DNA of 64,000 nt from Streptomyces sp. NBC_01471 (GTDB taxonomy: Bacteria > Actinomycetota > Actinomycetes > Streptomycetales > Streptomycetaceae): positions 5,272,501-5,336,500 of the forward strand of contig NZ_CP109450.1 of NCBI RefSeq assembly GCF_041438865.1, read 5' to 3'. The position numbers and the translations under genes were made by a program. The notes under the pieces were generated by a model, which saw nothing but the letters and a program-made list of their open reading frames with translations, made no database searches and was not told the origin of the DNA. Positions 36,467 through 45,753 of the stretch are shown piece by piece. Position 1 is the first letter of the stretch; every line of letters starts with the position of its first letter.

Positions 36467-37111
36467 TCACTCGGCGAGGGCCGCCGCGAGCCGGGTCAGA
36501 CTGTTGACCCGCCAGTCCGCCGCGGCCACCACTTCGGGGTCGTCGGCCCACATGTGTCCCCACGGCCCGCGCCGCAGATGCGCGGTGCGCAGCCCGGCCG
36601 CGCGGGCGGGAAAGATGTCGTTCTGCGGATGGTCGCCCACGTACACGGTGGCTTCCGGAGAGGCGCCCGATGCGGCGACGACCCGTTCGAAGAAGGCCGG
36701 GTCCGGCTTGCTCACACCCCACTCCTCCGATGTGACGACGAGGTCGGCGGGCAGGTCGAGACCGCGCAGCAACTCACCCGCCTTCACCGTCTGGTTCCCC
36801 GCGACGACGACCCGGAAGCCGAGCCCGCGCAGTGCCGAGAGGGCGGGGCGTACATCGGGGTAGAGATCGCTCTCGTCGAGGTGCTCGCCGCGGCCCGCGA
36901 CCTCCCGCGCCCGGTAGGCCTCCGCGATGTCCATGCCGGGTTTGAGCAGTCGCAGGGCGTCGGTGTGGTCACGTCCTTGGGCGGTGACCGCGCCGACGAG
37001 CGCGGACACGGTGTGGGAGGGGATTCCGAGCCAGTCCGCCCAGGAGCGCCAGTACCGGTCGTCCCGGGTGAGGGTCTCGCCGACGTCGAACACGATCGTC
37101 TCAATCACCAT
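36467..37111 (-). CDS. HAD-superfamily hydrolase
   Basis: 214 residues from ATG 37111. HAD motif I is VFDVGETLTRD (nucleophile Asp9; the usual second Asp is Gly, as in several HAD subfamilies), motif II FRVVVAGNQT, motif III SKPDPAFFERVV and motif IV YVGDHPQNDIFPARAAGL. The cap lies after motif I (helical C1 type). Likely a small-molecule phosphatase or phosphonatase; substrate unknown. Divergent from the Lrp gene with 170 bases between. Confidence 0.87.
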   Translation of the reverse strand: MVIETIVFDVGETLTRDDRYWRSWADWLGIPSHTVSALVGAVTAQGRDHTDALRLLKPGMDIAEAYRAREVAGRGEHLDESDLYPDVRPALSALRGLGFRVVVAGNQTVKAGELLRGLDLPADLVVTSEEWGVSKPDPAFFERVVAASGASPEATVYVGDHPQNDIFPARAAGLRTAHLRRGPWGHMWADDPEVVAAADWRVNSLTRLAAALAE

Positions 37112-37281
37112 GCGCACAGTACGGTGCGCGGGAGCCGCCGACGGGCTGCGGCGGAGAACACGCGGATACGGATCCAGGTTCTCGTACGGGGCGTTCGGGT
37201 GCGGGCCGGTACGGGGCCGGGTGCGGGCCGGGCCCGGACGGCAGGTGGCGGTTCCGGTGCGCGTGGCAGACTGGCTGTCCG

Positions 37282-38181
37282 ATGAACCTAGATTCCACCG
37301 ACCTCGCGCTCGTCCACCTCCTCCAGGAGGACGGCCGCACGTCCTACGAGACGCTTGCCGCACGCGTCGGTCTCTCCCGTGCCGCCGCCCGCGCACGGGC
37401 GCTGCGGCTGACCGAGGTCGGAGTGCTGCGGATCGTCGGTGTCATCCACCCCGCGGTGCTCGGCCGCACGGTCAGTGCCCATGTCGCCATCGACGTCGTC
37501 GGGCCTGCCGAACCCGTGGCGCGGACCGTGGCCGGGCTGTCCGAAGCGGTCTTCGTGACCCTGACCGCAGGCCGGCGCCCGGTCATCGCGGAGCTGCGGA
37601 CGTCCGACTTCGACGCGCTCAGCGCCCTGGTGGCGCGCGTCGCGCGGCTGCCCGGTGTACGGGGCGTCGACACGACCCCGTACACACGCGTGCTCAAGGA
37701 CCCCTATCTGCCGGTCACTTCGCCCGACACGGTGAGTCTCGACGAGACGGACCACGCGATCCTGCGGGCGCTCCAGACCGACGGGCGCATGTCCTACGCG
37801 GAGTTGGCCGACCGGATCGCCATGTCGGCCGCCGCGGCGCGGGCCCGCTCGCTGCGGCTGCTGGACGCCGGGGTCTTCCGGGTCGCGGCCCTGGTCCGCC
37901 CGGGAACCCTCGGCATGGGCCACCTCGCGGGCTTCTCGATGCGCCGCTCGGGCGACGGGCACGGCACGGCGGCGGTGGGCGGTCTGCTGGCCACCGAGCA
38001 GGTGCAGTTCGCCGCGGAGTGTGTGGGCCGGGCGGATGTCATCGGCACGGTGGGCGGCGAGACGCTCGCCGACGTGCTGGCCTCGCTGGAGAAACTGCGC
38101 GCCCTGGACGGTGTGCACGGTCTTGAGAGCTGGCTCCACCTTGAGCTGGTCAAGGAACGCTACGACTCACTGACGAGCTGA
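37282..38181 (+). CDS. Double-domain Lrp/AsnC-type transcriptional regulator
   Basis: 299 residues, about twice the usual Lrp length. It contains two HTH units (LVHLLQEDGRTSYETLAARV at the N-terminus and ILRALQTDGRMSYAELADRI near 155) each followed by a ligand-binding-like domain, so it is a tandem duplication of the Lrp fold. Such proteins sense amino acids or related metabolites. It lies directly upstream of the amidohydrolase-permease pair and an inverted repeat is present between them, making that operon the probable target. Confidence 0.88.
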   Translation: MNLDSTDLALVHLLQEDGRTSYETLAARVGLSRAAARARALRLTEVGVLRIVGVIHPAVLGRTVSAHVAIDVVGPAEPVARTVAGLSEAVFVTLTAGRRPVIAELRTSDFDALSALVARVARLPGVRGVDTTPYTRVLKDPYLPVTSPDTVSLDETDHAILRALQTDGRMSYAELADRIAMSAAAARARSLRLLDAGVFRVAALVRPGTLGMGHLAGFSMRRSGDGHGTAAVGGLLATEQVQFAAECVGRADVIGTVGGETLADVLASLEKLRALDGVHGLESWLHLELVKERYDSLTS

Positions 38182-38277
38182 CCGCAGCGTCTTCCCTGCG
38201 TTCTCCTCCCCTCTCCTCCCCTCCTCCCCTCCTTTCTTCTGTCGGCCGCACGCGCTTCGCTCGCGCACACCCTCCAG

Positions 38278-38327
38278 CGCAAGCGAAAACTTCTCCATTC
38301 GCCCCTCTGGATAATCTTTCGCTTGCG
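38278..38327 (+). promoter_or_regulatory. Inverted repeat in the amidohydrolase promoter
   Basis: CGCAAGCGAAA (38278-38288) and TTTCGCTTGCG (38317-38327) form a perfect 11-base inverted repeat whose centres are 39 bases apart; a GATAAT-like box (38310-38315, GATAAT) lies at the right arm. Spaced dyads of this sort suit Lrp-type multimers. The 38182-38503 gap holds no gene that I can support. Confidence 0.55.
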
Positions 38328-38503
38328 TCGTACTGTCTCAGTCAGCGGATCGCTCGCACATGCCCATCTCAGGCGTCGATTCGTTTTCCGTGGCGCTGGG
38401 TCGCCCGGCGCCCGCCGAACCGCATGCGCCGACGTCCGGCCCCGGCAACAGCGCCCGCCCACCGGGAGCCGCACGCCCCTCCCCGTACTACCGGAGCACC
38501 CAT

Positions 38504-40171
38504 ATGGCCACCACGCCCGCAGCACACCAGGACCGCACCCTCCTCATCACCGGCGGCACCGTCCACACCCTCACCCCGGCGGGCCGTGCCGAGGCCCTCG
38601 CGGTGCGCGGCGAGCGCATCGTGCACGCGGGCACGGCCGAGGAGTGCCGGGCCGCACTGGACGGGCGCGTGGACGAGCGGCTGGACCTCGGCGGACGGCA
38701 GCTGATGCCCGGCTTCGTCGACGCGCACTGCCACCCGGTGATGTACGGGCAGAACCTCGCCTGGGCCGACGTGCGCCCCGAGACCGTCGCGGACATCGAC
38801 GGTCTGGTCGCCGCACTCCGCCGGCACGCGGAAGGGCTCCGCCCGGACGCCGCCCTGCGCGGCTTCGGCTACGAGCACCGCAGGCTGGCCGAGGGCCGCC
38901 ACCCCACCTGCCAGGACCTCGACCGGGTCGCCACCGACCGCGAGGTCTACGTGATGAACGCGTCCGGCCACGGCGGTGTCGTGAACACCTACACCCTGCG
39001 CAAGTACGGCATCACCGCCGGCACCCCCGACCCGCTCGGCGGCCGCATCGGCCGCACGGCATCCGGTGAGCCCAACGGCGAACTGTGGGACGGCGCCTGC
39101 GACCTGCTGACCGGCCCCGACGGGGTGAAGATCACCAACCACGGCCCGAACTTCCACCTCGACGACCCCGCCGACGTCATGCGCGGCCATCTGCTCCGCG
39201 CCCAGCAGACCTTCCTCGCCGCCGGAGTCACCACCATCGGCGACGCCCAGGCGTCCCGCCGCGAGCTCTCCACGTACCTGCGCGCCCGCGACGCCGGTGA
39301 CCTGCGGATGCGCACCTCCGTCTACCTGACGTCGGCGCTGCTCGACACCGCCCTCGACCTCGGTCTCGGCAGCGAACTCGGCGACGACCAGCTGCGGATC
39401 CAGGGTGTCAAGCTCTACGCGGACGGCACGCTGGGCGGCTGGACCGCGTACTTCCCCGAGGGGTACGCGGCCGACTGCTGCAACCACGGGCAGCTCTACC
39501 ACGACCCCGCCGAGTACGCGGACCTGGTGCTGCGAGCCCACCGGGCCGGCTTCCAGACCGCGACCCACGCGCAGTCCCCGTACGCCATCGGCATGGTCCT
39601 GGACGCCGTCGGGAAGGCGCTCGCCGACACGCCCCGCGCGGACGCCCGGCACCGTGTCGAGCACTGCGGGCTGCCCACCGATGACGAGATCACCCGCATG
39701 CGGGAGCTGGGCGTGCACGCGGTGCTCCAGCCGCAGCACCACCTCCGTACCGGCGACGGCACGCTCACCGCGATCGGCGAGATGGGCCACCGCTACAACC
39801 CGGCCGGGCTGCTCCAGTCCGCGGGCACGGAGTTCGCGTTCAGCTCGGACGCTCCCGTCGCCCCGCCCCGGCCGTTCGAGGCGGTCGCCGCCGCCGCGAG
39901 CCGGGAGACCGTGCTCGGTACCCGGCTCGGCACCCCGGAGATGCGGCTCGCCGTCGCGGACGGCATCCGGGCGCACTCGCTCGGCGGAGCGCGAGCGCTG
40001 CACCGTGAGAACGAGGTGGGCAGCCTGCGCGCCGGAGCGTTCGCCGACTTCGTCATCACGGCCGCCGACCCGTACCGGATGGACGACCTCGCCCAGCTCG
40101 CCAGGACCGGCGTCGACGAGACCTGGATCGGCGCCCGTCAGGTCTGGTCCGCGGCTGCCGGACTGGTCTGA
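38504..40171 (+). CDS. YtcJ-like amidohydrolase
   Basis: 555 residues from ATG 38504. Amidohydrolase_3 family: TLLITGGTVHTLTPAGRAEA is the beta-sandwich N-terminus, LMPGFVDAHCHPV the first metal motif, GVKLYADGTLGGWTAYF a central strand, RHRVEHCGLP the second metal His and FSSDAPVAPPRPFEAVAAA the catalytic Asp region. Hydrolyses an amide, ring or formyl bond on an unknown, probably imported, nitrogen compound: the next gene is an NCS1 nucleobase/cation symporter. Followed by the permease after 110 bases. Confidence 0.87.
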   Translation: MATTPAAHQDRTLLITGGTVHTLTPAGRAEALAVRGERIVHAGTAEECRAALDGRVDERLDLGGRQLMPGFVDAHCHPVMYGQNLAWADVRPETVADIDGLVAALRRHAEGLRPDAALRGFGYEHRRLAEGRHPTCQDLDRVATDREVYVMNASGHGGVVNTYTLRKYGITAGTPDPLGGRIGRTASGEPNGELWDGACDLLTGPDGVKITNHGPNFHLDDPADVMRGHLLRAQQTFLAAGVTTIGDAQASRRELSTYLRARDAGDLRMRTSVYLTSALLDTALDLGLGSELGDDQLRIQGVKLYADGTLGGWTAYFPEGYAADCCNHGQLYHDPAEYADLVLRAHRAGFQTATHAQSPYAIGMVLDAVGKALADTPRADARHRVEHCGLPTDDEITRMRELGVHAVLQPQHHLRTGDGTLTAIGEMGHRYNPAGLLQSAGTEFAFSSDAPVAPPRPFEAVAAAASRETVLGTRLGTPEMRLAVADGIRAHSLGGARALHRENEVGSLRAGAFADFVITAADPYRMDDLAQLARTGVDETWIGARQVWSAAAGLV

Positions 40172-40281
40172 CGGGCCCGGCGCCCGCCGGTCCGGCGCCC
40201 ACACTGAACCCAGGCTGTTCACCGATTACGGCACACCGCGCCCGCCCGTCCGGCGGCCGCCACCGTGAAGGAGCACCACCG

Positions 40282-41751
40282 ATGAGCACCACCGCACAGC
40301 CGGACCGGCCGGGGACCGGTACGGCCGAACGCACCGGCGGCCCCGCAGCGGGCGCGGTCGAACAGCACGGCTACGACTTCATCCCCGAGTCCGAGCGCTA
40401 TATGACCCCGCGCCAACTGGGCTTCTTCTGGGCGGGGATCAACTCGTACCAGTTCTTCTTCGTGCTCGGCGCGGGCGCCGTCGCCCTCGGCCTCTCCCTC
40501 GTCCAGGCGCTGGTCGCGGTGGTGGCGGGCAACGCGCTGTTCGGTCTCGTCGCATACGGCTCGATCGCCGGGCCGCGCGCCGGGCTGCCCGCGCTGACGC
40601 TGAGCCGGGCGCCGTTCGGCGTGTTCGGCAACCGCATCAACGCGCTGTTCACCTGGGCCATGTCCCTGGGCTTCAAGACGGTCAACGGCCTCCTCGGGGT
40701 CTTCGCCGTCCTCGCCCTCTTCGACCGGCTCGGCTGGCACCACTCCGGCGCGCCGGGCAAGGTCCTGGCGACCCTGCTCGTGCTGGGGGTGGCCATCGTC
40801 ATCGCGGTCACCGGGCACCGGCTGCTGGTCAGGGTCCAGCCGTACTTCGCCGTGGCGGTGGCGGTGGTCTTCGCGCTGCTGCTCTGCTTCACCGTCGGCG
40901 GGGTGGACTGGAACTGGCACCCGCCGCACCACGCGGGAGGCGGCGGCAACTGGCTCGCCCTGGTCGTCTCCGCAGCCGCGCTGATCGCCTCCGGGTCGCT
41001 GTCGTACCTGGTGGTCTCGCCGGACTACGCCCGCTACCTCCCCTCGGAGACCCCGGTCCGCAAGGTGTTCCCGCGGGTGCTGGGCGGCGGTGCCGGAATG
41101 GCCGTCTACCTGGGCATCGCGGGAGTCCTGGTCGCGACGCGTACGGACCTCACCGACCCGGTGGCGGGCGTGCAGCCGCTGGTGCCCGGCTGGCTCTACG
41201 TCCTCTACATCGCCGCCTGCTTCCTGGGCTCGATCTCCAACAACGCCTCGGTCTTCTACTCGTCCGGCCTGGCCATCCAGGCCATCGGCATCCCGCTCAA
41301 GCGCTGGCTGGCCACGGCCCTGGACGCCACCCTGGCGCTGGCCGCGGTGCTGCTGATCCTCTTCGTGTACGACTTCGAGACCGCGCTCAACGAGTTCCTC
41401 TCGCTGGTCAACGTCTGGGCCGGCCCGTTCGCCGCCGTCTGGATCATGGACGGCATCCTGCGCCGCTGGCACTACGACCAGCACGACATCCACACCAGCG
41501 ACCGCAGCAGCCGCTACTGGGGTGTCGGCGGTGTCAACGTCCAGGGCCTGATCGCGCTCGTCTGCGGCATGGCCACCGGCCTGCTCACCATCAACTCGCC
41601 CCTCCTGCACAGCTGGCTGAGCGGCCGGCTGGGCGGCGCCGACCTGTCCTGGTTCCTGCCCATCCTGGTCTCGGGGGCGGTCTACCTGCTGCTGGCGGGG
41701 CGGCGGGTGCGCGGCGAGCGGGAGCGGGACGGGCAGGTGAGCCGCCCGTAG
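40282..41751 (+). CDS. NCS1-family nucleobase/allantoin-type permease
   Basis: 489 residues, ATG with GAAGGAGC upstream. Twelve membrane segments. Family hallmarks: FIPESERYMTPRQLGFFWAG at the N-terminus, GPRAGLPALTLSRAPFGVFGN, and SYLVVSPDYARYLPSETPVRK. Transports cytosine, purine, hydantoin or similar with a cation. Coupled to the preceding amidohydrolase, so the pair probably imports and opens a nitrogen heterocycle or amide. Confidence 0.88.
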   Translation: MSTTAQPDRPGTGTAERTGGPAAGAVEQHGYDFIPESERYMTPRQLGFFWAGINSYQFFFVLGAGAVALGLSLVQALVAVVAGNALFGLVAYGSIAGPRAGLPALTLSRAPFGVFGNRINALFTWAMSLGFKTVNGLLGVFAVLALFDRLGWHHSGAPGKVLATLLVLGVAIVIAVTGHRLLVRVQPYFAVAVAVVFALLLCFTVGGVDWNWHPPHHAGGGGNWLALVVSAAALIASGSLSYLVVSPDYARYLPSETPVRKVFPRVLGGGAGMAVYLGIAGVLVATRTDLTDPVAGVQPLVPGWLYVLYIAACFLGSISNNASVFYSSGLAIQAIGIPLKRWLATALDATLALAAVLLILFVYDFETALNEFLSLVNVWAGPFAAVWIMDGILRRWHYDQHDIHTSDRSSRYWGVGGVNVQGLIALVCGMATGLLTINSPLLHSWLSGRLGGADLSWFLPILVSGAVYLLLAGRRVRGERERDGQVSRP

Positions 41752-41854
41752 CGGACCGCCGTGGCGGGTGGCCGCGGGTGTGACCGCGGCGGTTGCCCCG
41801 GGAGACGGGCGATGCCCGCCTCCCGGGGCACACACGTATCGGCAACAAAGTATT

Positions 41855-41865
41855 TCGGTAACCGA
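41855..41865. promoter_or_regulatory. Palindrome upstream of the MFS transporter
   Basis: TCGGTAACCGA is an 11-base palindrome; a TAATCT hexamer (41868-41873) follows. It lies about 100 bases before the MFS start. A local repressor site is possible. Confidence 0.4.
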
Positions 41866-41962
41866 TGTAATCTTCTCCTGTGGGACGGATGCGCGGACGG
41901 CGGCTCCTGTCGTCGTGCCCGCGGTGACACGGTCCGGCACCCGGCGTGCGAGTGGAGGAGAT

Positions 41963-43414
41963 GTGAGCAGGCGCAAGGCGCTTTCCGGCGGACGGCACCC
42001 CTCGTGGACGGCCGCCCTCCTGCGGGAGCGTGCCCGGCCGGACCGGATCCGGCTGCGGCCGGGCGCCTGGTGGCTCGCGGTGGGCACGGTGTGCTTCGGC
42101 GCCTTCATGGGGCAGCTGGACGCGAGCATCGTGACGCTGACGTACGGCAGTGTGCGTACGGAGTTCCACGCGTCGCTGGCCGCCGTCGAGTGGGTGTCCC
42201 TCGCGTACCTGCTGACGCTGGTCGCGCTGCTGGTCCCGGTCGGCCGGCTGTCGGACGCGCACGGTCGCAAGCTGTTCTATCTCTACGGTTTCGTGGTCTT
42301 CACCGCGGCCTCGGCGGCCTGCGGCCTCGCTCCGTCGCTGGCGACGCTGGTGGCCTTCCGGGTGGTGCAGGCGGCGGGTGCGGCGATGATGCAGGCCAAC
42401 AGCGTGGCGCTGGTGGCCACCAGCGCGCCGAGAGAGCGGATGCGGACCGCGCTGGGCGTGCAGGCCGCGGCCCAGGCCCTCGGGCTCGCACTGGGCCCGA
42501 CCGTCGGGGGCGCACTCGTGGCGACGCTCGGCTGGCGCTGGGTCTTCGGCATCAACGTGCCGATCGGGCTCTTCGCGCTGGTCGCGGGCCACTACCTGCT
42601 GCCGAGGACGCGCAGCCGGCTGCGGTCCGACGGCTTCGACTGGGCGGGCCTCGCGCTGCTGGTCGTGGCGACGACCAGCGGGCTGCTCGGGGTCTCGGCC
42701 GCGTCCGGACTGCCGGTGCCCGGCTGGGGCGTCGGCGCGCTGTTCGCCCTGGCCGCCGGGGCCGGCTGGGCATTCGCGGTACGGCAGCGGGTGGCCGCGG
42801 TGCCGCTGCTCGACCTGGCGCTGCTGCGGGTGCGGGCGGTGTCGTCCGGGCTGATCGGCGCGCTCTCCGGCTATCTGGTGCTCTTCGGGCCCCTGGTGCT
42901 GGTCCCGATCGTACTGACGGGCAGTGGCTCTTCGGAGCTGGCGGCGGGCCTGGTGCTGACCGCGCTGCCGGTCGGCTTCGCGGTCGCCGCCACGGCGGCG
43001 GACAGGGCCCTGCCCGCCGCGCTGGGCGACCGGGGCCGCTGTGTCCTGGGCGCGCTGATCTGCGTGGCCGCGCTGGTGGCGTTGTCGCTGGCGCCGCTGA
43101 CCCCCGGCCCGCTGGTGCTGCTCCTCGCGGTGCTCGGACTGGGCCTGGGCATCTTCACCCCGGCCAACAACACGCTGATCATGGGGGCGATCCCGGCACG
43201 TTCGTCGGGCACCGGCGGGGGACTGGTCAACATGGCCCGCGGCCTGGGTACGGCCCTGGGTGTCGCCCTGGTGACCCTGGCCCTGCACCTCGCCCCGCCG
43301 CACGGAGTCCCGGACGGTCCGCGTTGGGCCGTCCTCGTCCTGCTCGCGGCGGCGCTGGTCGCGGTGTACGCGGCGTGTTCGGGGCCCCGGGCGGGGGCAC
43401 GGCCGCGTACGTGA
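41963..43414 (+). CDS. MFS drug-type transporter (DHA2 family)
   Basis: 483 residues from GTG 41963 with GGAGGAG closely upstream; upstream in-frame codons lack coding character. Fourteen membrane segments as in the DHA2 family. Motif A is PVGRLSDAHGRKLFYLYG, motif C-like GLALGPTVGGALVATLGWRW, and the N-terminal ends in QLDASIVTLTYGSVRTEFHA, the motif D1 region. Proton-coupled export of a drug or metabolite. No regulator is directly linked, although a MarR gene lies 1.2 kb downstream. Confidence 0.88.
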   Translation: MSRRKALSGGRHPSWTAALLRERARPDRIRLRPGAWWLAVGTVCFGAFMGQLDASIVTLTYGSVRTEFHASLAAVEWVSLAYLLTLVALLVPVGRLSDAHGRKLFYLYGFVVFTAASAACGLAPSLATLVAFRVVQAAGAAMMQANSVALVATSAPRERMRTALGVQAAAQALGLALGPTVGGALVATLGWRWVFGINVPIGLFALVAGHYLLPRTRSRLRSDGFDWAGLALLVVATTSGLLGVSAASGLPVPGWGVGALFALAAGAGWAFAVRQRVAAVPLLDLALLRVRAVSSGLIGALSGYLVLFGPLVLVPIVLTGSGSSELAAGLVLTALPVGFAVAATAADRALPAALGDRGRCVLGALICVAALVALSLAPLTPGPLVLLLAVLGLGLGIFTPANNTLIMGAIPARSSGTGGGLVNMARGLGTALGVALVTLALHLAPPHGVPDGPRWAVLVLLAAALVAVYAACSGPRAGARPRT

Positions 43415-43470
43415 GCGCGGGTACGCGGGCGGGGCGGCGGCGGCTGGAGTACCGCTCGTCGTCCCGCGTG

Positions 43471-44370
43471 TCACCCGTCCTTCGGGTCGCGGTCGGGGGC
43501 GGACGTGTCGGGAAGAGAGGCGTCGGGGGCGGAGTCATGGCCGGTGCCATGGCCGGTGCCGGTGCCGGTGCTGGTGCCCGTGCGACGGCGGGTGGCGACG
43601 AGATAGACCAGAGCCCCCGCGAACAGGACAGCAGAGACCCAGTCGTTCAGCCGCAGGCCCAGGAAGTGGTTGGCGTGGTCGATCCGCAAGGCTTCGATCC
43701 AGGCCCGCCCGGCGGTGTACGCCAGTACGTAGCAGGCGAACAGCCGCCCCCTGCGCGGCCGGTAGCGCCGGTCGAGCCAGAGCAGCAGGGCCATCACGCC
43801 GAGATCCCACAGGGACTCGTAGAGAAACGTCGGGTGGTAGAACGCCACGGTCGGGCTGGTGGCAGGCCGGTGCGCGGGATCGATCAGCAGGGCCCAGGGA
43901 AGATGGGTGGGGCCGCCGAACAGCTCCTGGTTGAAGTAGTTGCCCCACCGGCCGATCGCCTGGGCCAGCACCAGCCCGGGAGCTGCGGCGTCCGCGAAGT
44001 CCGCCAGGGCGATCCCCCGGCGCCTGCACCCCAGCCAGGCGCCCACCGCGCCGAGGGCGACGGCGCCGGGGATGCCGAGCCCGCCGTCCCAGATGTACAG
44101 CACCCGGATGGGCTGCCGCCCGGCGGCGAAATACAGCTCGGGGTCGGTGATGACGTGGTACAGCCGCCCGCCCAGCACACCGAAGGGAACCGCCCACAGC
44201 GCGATGTCCGCGATGTGGTCCCGGTTGCCGCCACGGGCCGCCCAGCGGCGGCCCGTCAGCCACACCCCGGCGAAGATCCCGGCGATGATGCACAGCGCGT
44301 ACGCCCGGATCGGGAAGGGCCCGAGATGCCAGACACCCTGGGAGGGGCTGGGAAGGTACGCCAGGTTCAT
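43471..44370 (-). CDS. lgt: Prolipoprotein diacylglyceryl transferase
   Basis: 299 residues. Lgt transfers diacylglyceryl from phosphatidylglycerol to the lipobox Cys in the membrane. The signature GRWGNYFNQELFGGPT is present, along with the essential region GVLGGRLYHVITD and HPTFLYESLWDLGVM. About seven membrane segments. The C-terminal tail is a Gly-Thr-rich run (TGTSTGTGTGHGTGH) from a DNA microrepeat around 43537-43580, absent in most homologues. Streptomycetes frequently have two lgt genes; this may be either. Faces the MarR gene across a divergent gap. Confidence 0.93.
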   Translation of the reverse strand: MNLAYLPSPSQGVWHLGPFPIRAYALCIIAGIFAGVWLTGRRWAARGGNRDHIADIALWAVPFGVLGGRLYHVITDPELYFAAGRQPIRVLYIWDGGLGIPGAVALGAVGAWLGCRRRGIALADFADAAAPGLVLAQAIGRWGNYFNQELFGGPTHLPWALLIDPAHRPATSPTVAFYHPTFLYESLWDLGVMALLLWLDRRYRPRRGRLFACYVLAYTAGRAWIEALRIDHANHFLGLRLNDWVSAVLFAGALVYLVATRRRTGTSTGTGTGHGTGHDSAPDASLPDTSAPDRDPKDG

Positions 44371-44572
44371 CGGCGGGACCGCTCTCGACGTGAGGTTGCC
44401 GACCGGGGCCGGAGGAACCCGAACGAGATTACCTCGGACACCGAACCTTTCGCCTGTGACCCCTGTCGTTGCGGCCGGTGCCGTCGCGGTGCCCGGTCCG
44501 GGCTTCGTGGCGGGTCCCCGTTGCGCCCCCCGACCCTGCGGCCCCGGTCCGGGCGGTCAGTAAAGTTCGCGT

Positions 44573-45061
44573 ATGCCACCCCAGCCCCGATCCGGGACCC
44601 GTAAGCCGCCGAAGGACCACACGTCCGACGCGCGGCTGCTCACCGAGGCCGTCACACGCCTGCGCCGTTCCCTCCGGGCGTCGATCCGCACCGACTACCC
44701 CTGGGAGACCCTGCCCATGGCCCAGGTCGAACTGCTCCAGGTCCTCGCGGAACACTCCCCGGCCCGTATCAGCGACCTCGCCGCCCGCCAGCATCTGGCG
44801 GCCAGCACGGTGTCGGGCCTGATCGGACAGATGATCACGGCCGGTCTGGTGACCCGCGATGTCGACTCCGCCGACCGGCGGGCCTCCGTGGTCGTCCTCA
44901 CCGACGCGGGCCGCGCCCAGCTCACCGCCTGGGCCCAGGCCCACGAACGCCGTCTGGGCGCCGCCCTCGCGGCCCTGGGCGACACGGACCGCGACACGGT
45001 CCGCGCGGCACTGCCCGCCCTGCTCCGCATCGCCGAGCACCTGGACGACACCGGCGAGTGA
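44573..45061 (+). CDS. MarR-family transcriptional regulator
   Basis: 162 residues. The winged HTH lies at residues about 55-125: ARISDLAARQHLAASTVSGL as HTH, then GLVTRDVDSADRRASVVVLTDAG as wing. MarR proteins repress efflux or degradation genes and release on binding small aromatics. Divergent from lgt and 1.2 kb from the MFS gene; its target is not evident. A small orphan gene faces it. Confidence 0.87.
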   Translation: MPPQPRSGTRKPPKDHTSDARLLTEAVTRLRRSLRASIRTDYPWETLPMAQVELLQVLAEHSPARISDLAARQHLAASTVSGLIGQMITAGLVTRDVDSADRRASVVVLTDAGRAQLTAWAQAHERRLGAALAALGDTDRDTVRAALPALLRIAEHLDDTGE

Positions 45062-45116
45062 CCGGCGGGCCGCGCCGCTGCCGTGCTCAACCGCCCCAAC
45101 GGCCTGCAAGGCAAGC

Positions 45117-45404
45117 TCAGTTGGAGCTCGCACCACCGGCGGGCCGGTCGCCGCGGTAGGTCGTGACCCGGTAGGCGTAGCCGCCAGGGGTGAGGTAGAG
45201 CGCGTGGTTGGTCGCCCCGCGAGGGTCCCCGGGGGGCGCGTCCACCCAGCCGAGGAGGGTGGACTGGGGGGTCGGCACCCGTACTTCGGCGAGCTGCGCT
45301 ATCACCTTGGGGTCGAGCGACACGGTGCGCAGTTCGAGCTGCCCTCCGCTCGTCCACAGGTCGCTGGAGTCCGTCGGGGAATACGTTGACGTCGCGTTGC
45401 TCAT
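45117..45404 (-). CDS. Small hypothetical protein
   Basis: 95 residues, with ATG preceded by GGCAGGAGAAG, a very good ribosome-binding site, so translation is likely. No signal peptide or membrane segment. Contains SLDPKVIAQLAEVRVPTPQS, GATNHALYLTPGGYAYRVTT and a flexible Gly/Ser end. I do not recognise a family. Its upstream region (45405-45682) contains no other gene; codon use is normal for the genome. Confidence 0.6.
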   Translation of the reverse strand: MSNATSTYSPTDSSDLWTSGGQLELRTVSLDPKVIAQLAEVRVPTPQSTLLGWVDAPPGDPRGATNHALYLTPGGYAYRVTTYRGDRPAGGASSN

Positions 45405-45682
45405 GACTTCTCCTGCCGATCAGTTGGATTCCGGTGGCGCGGCGTTCCGTGCCGGTGCCGGAAGTTCCAGGCTTATGAGGTCCCCGTCCCGTACATGGCC
45501 GACGGCATCAACTGATGGCCGGTCGAATCCATGCTGTGACCTTAAGTGCACTCAGCGTGATCGATACGTCAGGAAGTCCTGAATGGCTTGTTCCCCGTGC
45601 TGACGTGGCGCTTCACGATGGTTCCTTCCCGTGGACCTTCCGGCACCGTCTGTGCCGATGGGTTCCACACTGCCGGAGGCAT

Positions 45683-45723
45683 CCTGAAGCTGACCTGAAG
45701 CAACCTGAAGGCGTCTTCAGGTT
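45683..45723. repeat. CCTGAAG repeats and hairpin downstream of the TetR gene
   Basis: CCTGAAG starts at 45683, 45694 and 45704 (spacing 11 and 10 bases). The last copy forms a perfect 9-base hairpin, AACCTGAAG (45702-45710) and CTTCAGGTT (45715-45723), with a GCGT loop. It may terminate the TetR transcript; the helically spaced repeats could also be an OmpR/SARP-type binding site for the small gene at 45404. Confidence 0.55.
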
Positions 45724-45753
45724 CGGCGGCCGGGGTGGCGGGTGGTCGGTGGC

